Shown piece after piece: positions 33,146 through 41,491 of a DNA stretch of 64,000 nucleotides; position 1 is the first letter of the stretch, and every line of letters starts with the position of its first letter. Source of the DNA: Chitinophaga fulva. GTDB lineage: Bacteria > Bacteroidota > Bacteroidia > Chitinophagales > Chitinophagaceae. The stretch covers positions 248,001 through 312,000 of the forward strand of contig NZ_JABBGC010000001.1 of NCBI RefSeq assembly GCF_012927205.1, given 5' to 3'. The notes beneath the pieces were generated by a model. That model saw nothing but the letters and a program-made list of their open reading frames with translations, ran no database searches and had not been told where the DNA came from. The position numbers were made by a program, and so were the translations under genes.

Positions 33146-34453
33146 TTAGTTCACCATCCCTAGTTTGAGGCTGTCACCGTTATACTTTTTTTTGAAATAC
33201 CAGGAAGACACCACCATCATCACAATTCCCGTGACACATACGCCTAACACGGCATCTCCAAAAAACTGGCTCCATGACAGGGGCAGATGACTGGCATTTT
33301 TGAACAACATCACGCCCACGCTACCCAGGTATCCAAAGGAATCAGCCACATACATGATAAAACCCACATTGCTGGCGTATTTAAACACCGCTATCAGCCG
33401 CTCAAAGAAAATACAGTTGAAAGGAATGTATCCCATATATAATCCCAATCCCGTCAGTGTCATCCACCATACAGGGTCCAGGCGGTGCTGCCGGAAAGCC
33501 ATCGTGCTCACGAGCGCTATCAGGAACCCGGAAATCACGATCAGATGATTCAGCATAAATGCCTGATAGTTGTTCTTCACAAAAACCAGCATTCCCATAA
33601 TGGCAATAATGGCAACAGACACGGGTATTTCAGTACGGGTAAAGATGCCGGTGTCTGCACCATAACCCAGGTCTTTCCAGATGTCGGCAGCGAAGTTGTC
33701 ACGCATGTCGCGCAGCACGGTCAGCAATACATAGCTGCCAATCAACAGCACCAGGCCAGGCAGAAATGTCTGTAAAAAACGCTTGCGCTCCTGCTTGTTC
33801 ATGGGCACTCTTTTCGTGCGCATCTGCACGTCTTCCGCACCTGGCGGCGGTATCTGCTCCAGCAGCAGGATGAAAATGAGAATAGGCACGAGAAACAATA
33901 ATCCCGTTACAAAAGGCATCCAGGATTCCGATACATGCCAGGATATGATGGTCATCTTACCGGCGGATTTCACAAAGCCGGAAGAAAAAATAAAACTGAT
34001 GGATAATACAGCCCCCATAAACTCCGTGCTACGCCTGCCTTCCAGGTAACTGAACACCAGCCCCCAGATCATGCCCAGCGGAAAACCATTGATAAAGAGG
34101 AAGGCTATATTAAACGGCGCCGGCACCAGGGCAAAGCCCAGCAATGCCACCCACGAAATCAGGATCAGCGTAATGATATACTGTGCCCGGTTGCTGCCCT
34201 TCATTTCCGCAATAAAACGGATGCCGTAAAACTTACTGCAGGCATACCCAATCGTTTGACTGATCACGAGCCAGATCTTATAGTCAACCCCTAAAAAGGA
34301 AAGCCCTTCAAATATGCCTGCCGTAAACGGTTTCCGGAAAGCATACATGCAGGAATAGGTCCCGAAGGCCACCAGCGCAGCGTACAAAGACAAAACAACA
34401 TTCGGCGCCCGCTCCAGCCGCTTCTGTATCCAGGGAATAGTCAGCATTTCCAT
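33146..34453 (-). CDS. DUF5690 family MFS-like transporter
   Basis: 435 residues with about twelve helices. The N-terminal FGTYSCMYAFRKPFTAGIF segment resembles the organophosphate/sugar-phosphate (UhpC/GlpT-like) branch of the MFS, and the overall pattern matches DUF5690 proteins of Bacteroidota. It is probably an inner-membrane importer of a sugar or acid. Its promoter has the same paired boxes as SusC pair 1 (34467-34530 against 39466-39530), so it may import what that pair brings through the outer membrane. Substrate unknown. Confidence 0.85.
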   Translation of the reverse strand: MEMLTIPWIQKRLERAPNVVLSLYAALVAFGTYSCMYAFRKPFTAGIFEGLSFLGVDYKIWLVISQTIGYACSKFYGIRFIAEMKGSNRAQYIITLILISWVALLGFALVPAPFNIAFLFINGFPLGMIWGLVFSYLEGRRSTEFMGAVLSISFIFSSGFVKSAGKMTIISWHVSESWMPFVTGLLFLVPILIFILLLEQIPPPGAEDVQMRTKRVPMNKQERKRFLQTFLPGLVLLIGSYVLLTVLRDMRDNFAADIWKDLGYGADTGIFTRTEIPVSVAIIAIMGMLVFVKNNYQAFMLNHLIVISGFLIALVSTMAFRQHRLDPVWWMTLTGLGLYMGYIPFNCIFFERLIAVFKYASNVGFIMYVADSFGYLGSVGVMLFKNASHLPLSWSQFFGDAVLGVCVTGIVMMVVSSWYFKKKYNGDSLKLGMVN

Positions 34454-34466
34454 TCAATATTTGGGT

Positions 34467-34524
34467 CAAAGGTGCCTATCCAATGTAAACTAATTGTTAA
34501 GCAATACTGAACTAATTGTTAAGT
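34467..34524 (-). promoter_or_regulatory. DUF5690 promoter with two CTTAAC boxes
   Basis: Minus-strand -7 box CACCTTTG at 34474-34467 (seven of eight). GTTAAG on the plus strand (CTTAAC in sense) occurs at 34496-34501 and 34518-34523, 22 bases apart, inside a repeated 22-base unit AACTAATTGTTAAG. Box spacing relative to the -7 element equals that of the SusC promoter at 39466. Confidence 0.7.
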
Positions 34525-34556
34525 ATTACTAAATAATGGTATAGTACGGCTGGCAT

Positions 34557-34588
34557 AAAAAAAGCCCGGACGGGAAATCCGTCCGGGC
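34557..34588 (-). terminator. Terminator of SusCD operon 1
   Basis: GCCCGGACGG (34564-34573) pairs with 34579-34588 around GAAAT; on the minus strand seven T follow. It lies just beyond the SusD stop. Confidence 0.9.
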
Positions 34589-34611
34589 CATCAGGCTTTA
34601 TGTTGTGTTGC

Positions 34612-36207
34612 TTATTGCACGAGCCACATAGCGGCGTTGATATCATCTGTGGTACCACCGAACTGGCTCTTCAGCGAAGCGGTCCAGTTAACGGTATTGG
34701 CAGATCTCTCTGTATCCGGGTATTTGAAACGTTTCGGGAGCACACCGCTGTTACCGGTACCTGCACCTGTCAGGAAGGTAGGCACTCCTGTGCGGCGCCA
34801 GTTGAAATACGCCTCCCAGCCGGAGTTCTCAAAGAAAGCGAGGTATTTCTGCGTCAGGATCTGTGTCAGGCCCTGTGCGTTGTTGCCCTGGTACTTAACA
34901 GCTGCCTGCTGATAATAACCATTCTCAAAATCAAAAGGCATATCATAACGTGTACCCTTATACGTTTTGCTGACAGTGCCAGCCGCTCCTGTAGGGATGC
35001 CATAAAAACCCAGGGAAGCTTTGATGCCTTTTTTATACCAGGCTTCCGCATCACCGGTGGTCCATCCGCGGGCAATGGCTTCCGCCATATTAAAGCACAG
35101 TTCCGGGTAACCGACGATCACACCGGGTTCGGCAGCATAGCTGCTATAATAACGGCTTCTGCTACGCAGGGAATAAGCGGCGGTATCTACGTTAGACATC
35201 TTGGAGGACATATCTTCCTGGCTTTCACCGGAAGAAGCACCTACGTAAGCTGTGATATCTGAAGGCAGCTTATGCAGCTCATTGATCTGTTTGGTGGCCG
35301 GTTCAGCGGTAACATAAGCCCTTGGATCGTTGAGCCCTACCAGTGTATTGAGGTAAGTAGCCGACATATTGTAGCGGGTAGCGTCAAAGCCGAGGTTATC
35401 CGGGTTGGACGGATACTTGTTGATGTTATTGTAGATGAACTGCATGTTATGGTCCATCGCTTCCATCAACGGGTATTTAGCAGGATTACTAACGATATTA
35501 TTAAACTGCTGCGCTACATTAATATCCGCATCCCCTGCTTTTTTACTCAGCGCTATCAACACACGCAAACGGAACGTATTTACGGTACGCTGCCATTTGG
35601 TGAGATCATTACCGTAGTAAAAATCACCTTTCAGCACCTGTCCTTCTGCTGTATTGGATTTATCGGGATTGGCTATCTGTGCGGCCAACTGTGTATTCGC
35701 TTCTTCCAGCCATTGCAGTATTTGTACAAACACTGCTTTCTGCGCGTCGTACGTCGGCGCAATATTGTCTTTGCCTTGCAAGGCAGTCTTCATCGGCACA
35801 TCCCCTACGAGGCTGGACAACCGGTAGTAGAAAAAGGCACGGGCAAATTTACCCAAAGCAGTATATGGATTCACGTCTTTGCCACCCAGCCGGACAGCTT
35901 CTGTTTCCATCTGCTGCACGTTGGTAAGCGAGAAATAGCTGGCAAAATCAGCCCCGTTCCAATCATAGCGCTGATCACCATAGTAGTTATAGTTACAGCA
36001 GTCAAACTGGTTCCAGCGCATCACCACGCTCCATGGCCTGTCTGCATTCATATCTCCCAGAATACCTCCTAACACCAGGCTAGGCGGAACTTTCGCGGGT
36101 TTATTCGTATTGATGGAATAATCTTCAAACTTTTTATTGCAACTGCTGAAGGCGATACCGGCCAACGCAGCAAAGGCAACTATTTTCAGTGATTTCATAC
36201 AATTCAT
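34612..36207 (-). CDS. SusD/RagB family lipoprotein (SusD-like 2)
   Basis: 531 residues. Lipoprotein signal with lipobox AFSSC, then an all-helical SusD-like fold with TPR-type repeats and the SusD-like_2 texture (NFNTNKP-type start as DYSINTNKPAKVPPS, RNDNW-like WNQFDCCNYNY, and VKYQGNNAQGLTQILTQKYLAFFENSGWEAYFNWRRTG near the end). It binds the ligand at the cell surface as the lid of the SusC barrel encoded 12 bases upstream. The ligand is probably a glycan, peptide or organic acid. ATG 36198 is also possible. Confidence 0.92.
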   Translation of the reverse strand: MNCMKSLKIVAFAALAGIAFSSCNKKFEDYSINTNKPAKVPPSLVLGGILGDMNADRPWSVVMRWNQFDCCNYNYYGDQRYDWNGADFASYFSLTNVQQMETEAVRLGGKDVNPYTALGKFARAFFYYRLSSLVGDVPMKTALQGKDNIAPTYDAQKAVFVQILQWLEEANTQLAAQIANPDKSNTAEGQVLKGDFYYGNDLTKWQRTVNTFRLRVLIALSKKAGDADINVAQQFNNIVSNPAKYPLMEAMDHNMQFIYNNINKYPSNPDNLGFDATRYNMSATYLNTLVGLNDPRAYVTAEPATKQINELHKLPSDITAYVGASSGESQEDMSSKMSNVDTAAYSLRSRSRYYSSYAAEPGVIVGYPELCFNMAEAIARGWTTGDAEAWYKKGIKASLGFYGIPTGAAGTVSKTYKGTRYDMPFDFENGYYQQAAVKYQGNNAQGLTQILTQKYLAFFENSGWEAYFNWRRTGVPTFLTGAGTGNSGVLPKRFKYPDTERSANTVNWTASLKSQFGGTTDDINAAMWLVQ

Positions 36208-36218
36208 GTTTAAGCGGA

Positions 36219-39200
36219 TCAGAAAGTGAGATTAACGTTAAAACCAAACCGGCGTGTGGTAGGTGTTTGCAGTGTGGAAGAGCCCTGATCGGCACCAGGG
36301 TACTGGTCCAGGTCCACATCCTTATTTTTGGCAAAATACAAGAGGTTTCTACCTACAAAAGAGACATTGGCAGAGCGGATAAATGTTCCTCTCAACAAGC
36401 TCTCCGGCAGGGTGTAACCCAATGTTACTTCGCGCAGTTTGGCAAAAGTTTTACTGATCAGGTTAGCTTCGTTGGTTTTGTAGTATACGCTGATATAATC
36501 CTGCAGGAAGGTTTTGGTAGTGTTGGGTGCAAATTGAAGTTTGTCTGCGTTGGTAACTTTTCCGTTATTATCATATTGAATGGGCACATTGTTGGTGATC
36601 ACCACACCTTCTCCCTGCCATGATTTCACGCCTTTATAATCCTGGTAGCGGGCATCTCCCATAGCACCTTCCGTAGTAAGGATGTTACGGCCACCACGGA
36701 AAGTCTGTTGCTGGATATAGTCGATCATCTGACCACCTACGCGGCCATCAAACTGGAAGCTGAGGTTAAAGCCTTTATAGCTGAAGCTGTTGTTGATACC
36801 CCAAGCCCAGTCAGCGCTGGCATTACCGAGGTATTGTTGTGTTGGGTTCACGATCGGACGACCATCAGGACCGTTGATGATCTGGCCATCGGGTGTTCTT
36901 ACGAACTTGGTACCGAAGAATTTATCAACACGGTCACCCACGCCGATATAAGCATTCAGCTTATTATAATCACCGTAGATGCTCACATATTTCTCCTGGA
37001 AGGTAGACCAGTTGGCGGTTACAGTCCAGGTAAGGCCACGCGGGTTTTTAATTGGCGTAGCATTTATGGATACTTCATAACCGGTTTTGCGGGTGTTTAC
37101 CCCATTCACCAGGTAAGCAGAGTCACCGGTGCTGGGCGCCAGCAACAGGGTGTAAATGCGGGGTCCGTTGAGGTTGGTGAAGTAGGTAGCGTCCACGCCT
37201 ATACGATTTTTCAGGAACCGGAGATCCATACCTACTTCTGTTACCTTACTGGTAAAGGGTTGCAGGTCAGGGTTGGCGATCACGCGGGCATAATAAGCAG
37301 CGGCCTGGTTACCATATACCGGTGATACGCTGTATACCGGCATATTATAACGGGGACCATCATACGAAGACTGATATTCTGTACCATAACCCAGCGGATA
37401 GTTGGCTTCCGGCGTAGCACCGATAGTAGGTACGGTGAAACCACCTTTTACGTTGGCATAAGAACCACGGAATTTCAGGAAGGAGATCACTTCCGGCAGG
37501 TGCACATAATCAGATACCACCGTGCTGAGTGAAACAGACGGGTAGGAATAAGTGTTATGCGTTACCGGCAGGTTGGAAGCTTTGTCCAGCCTGTCGGTCA
37601 GGGACACCGTGGCGTATTTGCCCAGGTCGATGTCCACATAACCGTAAGCGCTGAGCACCAGCATGGGTGCGCTGTAGCTGGTAGCATACAATGGATCGCG
37701 GGAGTTTCCGAAGCCATACCATCCCGGAGCGTTCAGGTAGTTAGTGGAAACGAAGCTGGAATTATATTTATACGAACGGGCATTACCACCTACAGAGGCT
37801 CTCACACCAATTTTGTGAGGGAACACGTTGGCATAGGAAACCATCACGTCCGTATTGTTTTCATACAGGGAACGTTTGTCTTCGCGGTAGTCGCCTTTTC
37901 CTTCTTCACGGCCGTAAGGGTGTGCGGAAAACGGCATCTTCTCTGTGCGGATCAGATCGTAGCTGGTCACCTGTGTACGGGCCATCAGCTCCAGTTTATC
38001 AGACAGTTTGTAAGTCAGTTTAGCGTAGCCGTTGAGGTCTGTTTTGTGGTGGCCACGCAACCATTCGTAGGCCATGAACCAGGGGTTGTGGTAACGTTGG
38101 TATTCAGCGTAGATGGACTGGATACCTTCTTTTCCTGGCTGCCAGTAGTTGCGCATGTCGTCCATGCTCCAGTCAGCGCCAGCCCAGATAACGGTATTAT
38201 AGATAAGGCTGTTAGGGCCATAGGTCACATCCGGGAAGTTATCGCTGGACTGACGGTTGTAGTTCAGATAACCTTCCAGGCGCAGTTTGGGCGAGAAGCT
38301 ATATCCTGCAGAGATATTAAAATTGACGATATCCAGCGCCGTGTTAGGCACAATACCTTTCTGGTAGGAATTGGACAGGGAGAAGCGCAGATCGGCTTTA
38401 TCCGTGTGAGCAGAAACCGCGAGGTTATTGGTGCTCAGCATACCAGTACGGAGGAAACGTTGCAGGTTGTTTTTACCACGTGCAGTCCAGGGAGTGCCGG
38501 TGCGTTTGCCGGTAGCGGGATCAATAGGACTATCGTACTGCGGAATGAGCTGGCCTTCGAATTTTGGTCCCCATACGTCGTAGTCAGCGTCGTTTACGCC
38601 GGCGCCTTTGCCGTCTACGAAGGCGTATTTACCGTGGTCACCGGGGCCATAGAGGTCCTGCACTTTCGGGATAGCGTTGAAGCCTCTTTCAAACATGGTG
38701 CTGGAGTTGAATTCGATGGAATACCCTCTTTTATCTTTGGAACCTTTTTTAGTGGTGATCATGATAGCGCCGTTGAGGCCGCGGGAGCCGTAGAGTGCAG
38801 AGGCGGTGGCACCTTTCAGGACAGTATAGCTTTCGATATCATCCGGGGAGATGTTCCAGGTATCGGAGTTGATAGGTACTCCATCCACCACATAGAGATT
38901 GATATTATTACCACGGAGCTGTACCATTGGAGAGGCCAGCAGTTCAGCAGAAGCACCTACCGTAAGGCCAGCCACTTTACCTACCAGACCGTTGATAGGG
39001 TTTGGTTCCCGGGCTTTTACGAGGTCGGCGCCTTTTACTTCCTGCACGGCGTAGCCTACCCTTTTTACTTCTTTACGTATACCCAGTGCCGTTACCACCA
39101 CTTCGTCGAGCGCTTTTTTATCCTGCTGCAGGAGCACTGATACGAAGTTGTGATTGTTGACCGGATATTTTCCTGTCAGGAAGCCGATGGAGCTTACTTC

Positions 39201-39428
39201 CAGGATATCGGTACCGTTGGCAGAGATGCTGAAGCTACCGTTGGCATCGGTAACTGCGCCTCTATGAGCGCCGACTACTTTTACAGTAGCGCCTATAACC
39301 GGTTGGTTGTCGCCGGCGGAAAGGACTTTTCCGGTGATGGCTTGTTGAGCTGTTGCTGTTGTTACATTCAGCAAAAGCAGGAGCAGGGCACATAACTGCG
39401 TAAGTGCCTGTCGTAGGTTTGATTGCAT
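36219..39428 (-). CDS. SusC/RagA family TonB-linked outer-membrane protein
   Basis: 1069 residues. Signal peptide, a carboxypeptidase-like regulatory domain (about 30-110, ITGKVLSAGDNQPVIGATV), TonB box (DEVVVTA), plug (about 130-230, VQLRGNNINLYVVDGVPINSD) and a large barrel ending in VSFVGRNLLYFAKNKDVDLDQYPG and a C-terminal Phe. It imports a SusD-captured ligand through the outer membrane. The SusD gene follows 12 bases later. Promoter boxes at 39466-39530 match those of the DUF5690 gene, and the XRE-cupin gene just upstream is a candidate regulator. Confidence 0.96.
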   Translation of the reverse strand: MQSNLRQALTQLCALLLLLLNVTTATAQQAITGKVLSAGDNQPVIGATVKVVGAHRGAVTDANGSFSISANGTDILEVSSIGFLTGKYPVNNHNFVSVLLQQDKKALDEVVVTALGIRKEVKRVGYAVQEVKGADLVKAREPNPINGLVGKVAGLTVGASAELLASPMVQLRGNNINLYVVDGVPINSDTWNISPDDIESYTVLKGATASALYGSRGLNGAIMITTKKGSKDKRGYSIEFNSSTMFERGFNAIPKVQDLYGPGDHGKYAFVDGKGAGVNDADYDVWGPKFEGQLIPQYDSPIDPATGKRTGTPWTARGKNNLQRFLRTGMLSTNNLAVSAHTDKADLRFSLSNSYQKGIVPNTALDIVNFNISAGYSFSPKLRLEGYLNYNRQSSDNFPDVTYGPNSLIYNTVIWAGADWSMDDMRNYWQPGKEGIQSIYAEYQRYHNPWFMAYEWLRGHHKTDLNGYAKLTYKLSDKLELMARTQVTSYDLIRTEKMPFSAHPYGREEGKGDYREDKRSLYENNTDVMVSYANVFPHKIGVRASVGGNARSYKYNSSFVSTNYLNAPGWYGFGNSRDPLYATSYSAPMLVLSAYGYVDIDLGKYATVSLTDRLDKASNLPVTHNTYSYPSVSLSTVVSDYVHLPEVISFLKFRGSYANVKGGFTVPTIGATPEANYPLGYGTEYQSSYDGPRYNMPVYSVSPVYGNQAAAYYARVIANPDLQPFTSKVTEVGMDLRFLKNRIGVDATYFTNLNGPRIYTLLLAPSTGDSAYLVNGVNTRKTGYEVSINATPIKNPRGLTWTVTANWSTFQEKYVSIYGDYNKLNAYIGVGDRVDKFFGTKFVRTPDGQIINGPDGRPIVNPTQQYLGNASADWAWGINNSFSYKGFNLSFQFDGRVGGQMIDYIQQQTFRGGRNILTTEGAMGDARYQDYKGVKSWQGEGVVITNNVPIQYDNNGKVTNADKLQFAPNTTKTFLQDYISVYYKTNEANLISKTFAKLREVTLGYTLPESLLRGTFIRSANVSFVGRNLLYFAKNKDVDLDQYPGADQGSSTLQTPTTRRFGFNVNLTF

Positions 39429-39465
39429 GGCAATTTAGATTAGGGGGGTAATGTTTATTACCATG

Positions 39466-39523
39466 CAAAGGTTAAGTTCGAATATGATGGGAATGTTAAG
39501 TTATACTAAATTTAACGTTAAGT
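39466..39523 (-). promoter_or_regulatory. SusC promoter with CTTAAC boxes
   Basis: Minus-strand -7 box AACCTTTG at 39473-39466 (seven of eight). GTTAAG/CTTAAC boxes at 39495-39500 and 39517-39522 are 22 bases apart and start 29 and 51 bases from the -7 box, exactly as at the DUF5690 promoter. A third copy at 39471-39476 overlaps the -7 element. Confidence 0.7.
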
Positions 39524-39556
39524 ATTTGTATATAACTCGTCAGAAAAGTTTACTAT

Positions 39557-40141
39557 CTACTTCTCACTTTCGAGGAAGAAATACACGACGAGAATCTGTG
39601 CAGTGTCTTCGCCGATATTGGCGGGTTTATGGCCCAGGCGGCCGTCGAAGAAGAGGGAGTCGCCTTCTTCGAGGATATATTTCTCATTATCGATCAGGTA
39701 TTCCACGCTGCCTTTGATGATATATTTATATTCATAGGCATCGGTCTTAACGATCTGGGAGCGGCGGGCGCCTTTCTTTAATTCCAGCATTACGATATCC
39801 ACCGGGAAATGTTTTACATTTTTGGTGAGTATCCTTTTATACTGGAATCCTTTGGCCGGCTCCTTTTCAAACTCCTGATAGGAGGATTTCTGTTTGATGA
39901 TGACCTTGGATTGTTGTGACTGCTGGTCTATTTCATTGAAGAATTCGTTCAGGTCAAGGTTCAGGGCACGGATGATATTGATAAGCACCAGCAGGGAGGG
40001 CACGGTGCGATTGTTCTCAATCTGAGAGATAAGGCCTTTGCTGACTTCTGCTTTATCGGCCAGTTCCTGTATGGTGATGCCTTTGGCTTTCCGTTTTTCC
40101 TTGATCCTGTTACTGATCTGAATGATAATGTCCTCGGTCAT
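39557..40141 (-). CDS. XRE family regulator with cupin domain
   Basis: 194 residues. An HTH_3 domain at about 8-63 (ELADKAEVSKGLISQIENNRTVPSL) is joined to a C-terminal cupin_2 domain (about 115-185, ending GHKPANIGEDTAQILVVYFF). Such two-domain proteins sense small molecules or redox state and regulate transport or amine/acid catabolism. It lies 128 bases upstream of SusC pair 1 on the same strand, and the conserved CTTAAC boxes there and at the DUF5690 gene are good candidates for its sites. A perfect -7 box TATATTTG precedes its ATG. Confidence 0.92.
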   Translation of the reverse strand: MTEDIIIQISNRIKEKRKAKGITIQELADKAEVSKGLISQIENNRTVPSLLVLINIIRALNLDLNEFFNEIDQQSQQSKVIIKQKSSYQEFEKEPAKGFQYKRILTKNVKHFPVDIVMLELKKGARRSQIVKTDAYEYKYIIKGSVEYLIDNEKYILEEGDSLFFDGRLGHKPANIGEDTAQILVVYFFLESEK

Positions 40142-40158
40142 ATAGGTCGGTCTTGGGA

Positions 40159-40166
40159 CAAATATA
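40159..40166 (-). promoter_or_regulatory. -7 box of the XRE-cupin gene
   Basis: TATATTTG on the minus strand, 17 bases before ATG 40141. Divergent with the MarC -7 box at 40194-40201. Confidence 0.5.
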
Positions 40167-40193
40167 GGGAGAGAAAGCTAATGCATTACGTTA

Positions 40194-40201
40194 TATATTT
40201 G
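40194..40201 (+). promoter_or_regulatory. -7 box of the MarC gene
   Basis: TATATTTG ends four bases before ATG 40206, so the predicted transcript start falls at or inside the start codon and the mRNA would be leaderless. Confidence 0.5.
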
Positions 40202-40205
40202 TCGC

Positions 40206-40772
40206 ATGTTCAGTATCGACCAAATTCTAGCCATTGCATTCACGTTATTTGCCGTCATAGACATCGTTGGCTCTATCCCTGTGCTGGTGTCCCTGAAAGA
40301 AAAACTGGGGCATATAGACGCCGGCAAAGCCACCCTTGCGTCAGGCTTCCTGATGGTGCTGTTTCTGCTGGTTGGCGAGCAGTTTCTTCGCCTGTTCAGT
40401 GTGGACGTGCATTCATTCGCGGTAGCCGGCTCCATCGTTATCTTCGTGATAGGCCTGGAAATGATCCTGGGGCTCGAACTTTTCAAGAGTGGCCAGGATG
40501 TTAAATCCGGCAGCATCGTGCCTATTGCTTTCCCTATGATAGCTGGTTCCGGGACACTGACCACTATTATGTCGCTCAAAGCCAACTTCGGGGAATACAA
40601 TATTTTGGCGGGTATCGTACTCAACCTGCTCATTGTTTTCCTGGTCCTTAAGAGCCTTAACTACATAGAACGCCTACTGGGAAAGGCCGGGCTGATGGTG
40701 CTCCGCAAGTTTTTCGGGGTTATCCTGCTGGCTATTGCGGTAAAAATTTTTAAAAGTAATATCAATCTTTAA
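40206..40772 (+). CDS. MarC family integral membrane protein
   Basis: 188 residues with six helices. FAVIDIVGSIPVLVSL in helix 1, GSIVIFVIGLEMILG, and the P-x-x-x-P-x-x-x-G pattern (VPIAFPMIAGSGTLTTIM) are MarC family marks. Function is not established; MarC was once thought linked to multiple antibiotic resistance, but that has been questioned. Encoded divergently from the XRE regulator, just before a tRNA gene. Confidence 0.9.
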   Translation: MFSIDQILAIAFTLFAVIDIVGSIPVLVSLKEKLGHIDAGKATLASGFLMVLFLLVGEQFLRLFSVDVHSFAVAGSIVIFVIGLEMILGLELFKSGQDVKSGSIVPIAFPMIAGSGTLTTIMSLKANFGEYNILAGIVLNLLIVFLVLKSLNYIERLLGKAGLMVLRKFFGVILLAIAVKIFKSNINL

Positions 40773-40820
40773 TGTAATTTGGGATTATTCCGGAGAAAAT
40801 GTACCTTCGCGTTCCCTTTT

Positions 40821-40892
40821 GGCCTCGTAGTACAATGGATAGTATAAGAGTTTCCGAAGCTCCAGATTCAAGTTCGATTCTTGACGAGGCTA
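40821..40892 (+). tRNA. tRNA-Arg (anticodon CCG)
   Basis: A 72-base cloverleaf: acceptor GGCCTCG (40821-40827) pairs with CGAGGCT (40885-40891, one G-U), T-arm TCAAG-TTCGATT-CTTGA, discriminator A at 40892. The anticodon loop TTCCGAA gives CCG (40854-40856). CCA is not encoded. The anticodon stem has one mismatch at its outer end. A terminator follows 14 bases later. Confidence 0.9.
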
Positions 40893-40906
40893 CTAAAAGA
40901 TTAATT

Positions 40907-40942
40907 CGCCCAAACTTAGCTTTACTAAGTTTGGGCGTTTTT
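40907..40942 (+). terminator. Terminator of the tRNA gene
   Basis: CGCCCAAACTTAG (40907-40919) pairs perfectly with 40925-40937, followed by TTTTT. Confidence 0.9.
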
Positions 40943-41008
40943 CATTTACGGACGTGGGTTTCAGCGGAAAGAACGGTAAAATGGAGTAAAGGGGAATTAA
41001 GAAAAAAT

Positions 41009-41049
41009 GTACCCCAAATTGTACCCCGGTGTACCCCAAACCGTACCCC
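41009..41049 (+). repeat. Four tandem GTACCCC repeats beside tRNA-Arg
   Basis: GTACCCC recurs at 41009, 41021, 41031 and 41043 (spacing 12, 10 and 12), mostly followed by AAA. Short direct repeats beside a tRNA 3' end resemble arm-type sites of tyrosine integrases, but no integrase or duplicated tRNA end is in the window. Confidence 0.6.
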
Positions 41050-41059
41050 AAAAGTTGTA

Positions 41060-41093
41060 AAAATCCACCGACCATGACCGGCGGATTTTTTTT
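41060..41093. terminator. Hairpin terminator
   Basis: AAAATCCACCG (41060-41070) pairs with CGGCGGATTTT (41079-41089) with one mismatch, flanked by A and T runs. It can end the small secreted-protein gene on the minus strand. Confidence 0.75.
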
Positions 41094-41095
41094 GT

Positions 41096-41416
41096 TTAAT
41101 GAAGCTGGACAAACATTGCCTCGCTGGTTATGGTGCCGCTATCACTATACTGGAAAAATGCATCATAAGCCGCATAACTGTCGCCAATATTGGCCTGAAT
41201 AATAATTCCGCCGTAGTTAAAGTTTCTAAAAATTCCGTTTACAGATATAATACCCTGCATAACATACAGTCCGGATGTTTTATAAGTAATCTCAAACCAA
41301 ATATCCTGTGTTCTTGCTGCCGTTAGGCTGGCTGTGGCTTCTACAGGATGGGCATTAGAAAAAGGAGTGAATCCCAATAAAAGGGAAAGGACGGATACAA
41401 AGATTAGCTTTTTCAT
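41096..41416 (-). CDS. Small secreted hypothetical protein
   Basis: 106 residues from ATG 41416 (MKKLIFVSVLSLLLGFTPFSNAH, a clear signal peptide of about 22, written here in part). The mature part is short, aromatic and strand-rich (QDIWFEITYKTSGLYVMQG). No family recognised. In-frame codons upstream to 41446 are rejected because the signal peptide begins at 41416. It ends at the bidirectional hairpin and stands beside the four-cysteine gene. Confidence 0.65.
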   Translation of the reverse strand: MKKLIFVSVLSLLLGFTPFSNAHPVEATASLTAARTQDIWFEITYKTSGLYVMQGIISVNGIFRNFNYGGIIIQANIGDSYAAYDAFFQYSDSGTITSEAMFVQLH

Positions 41417-41491
41417 ATGGGTTGGGTTTTCTGTAAAATTAAGCACTGGCCACGCATTGGCGTATCAGCAACGGAAATAGCGCTATTCTAT

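Noticed and set aside
37557..39140. 527-codon plus-strand open frame
   Set aside because: Antisense to the SusC gene, whose domains are unmistakable; a shadow frame of biased codon use.
41009..41049. CRISPR array from GTACCCC repeats
   Set aside because: Repeats are too short (7 bases) and spacing of 10-12 bases is far below spacer length; no cas genes.
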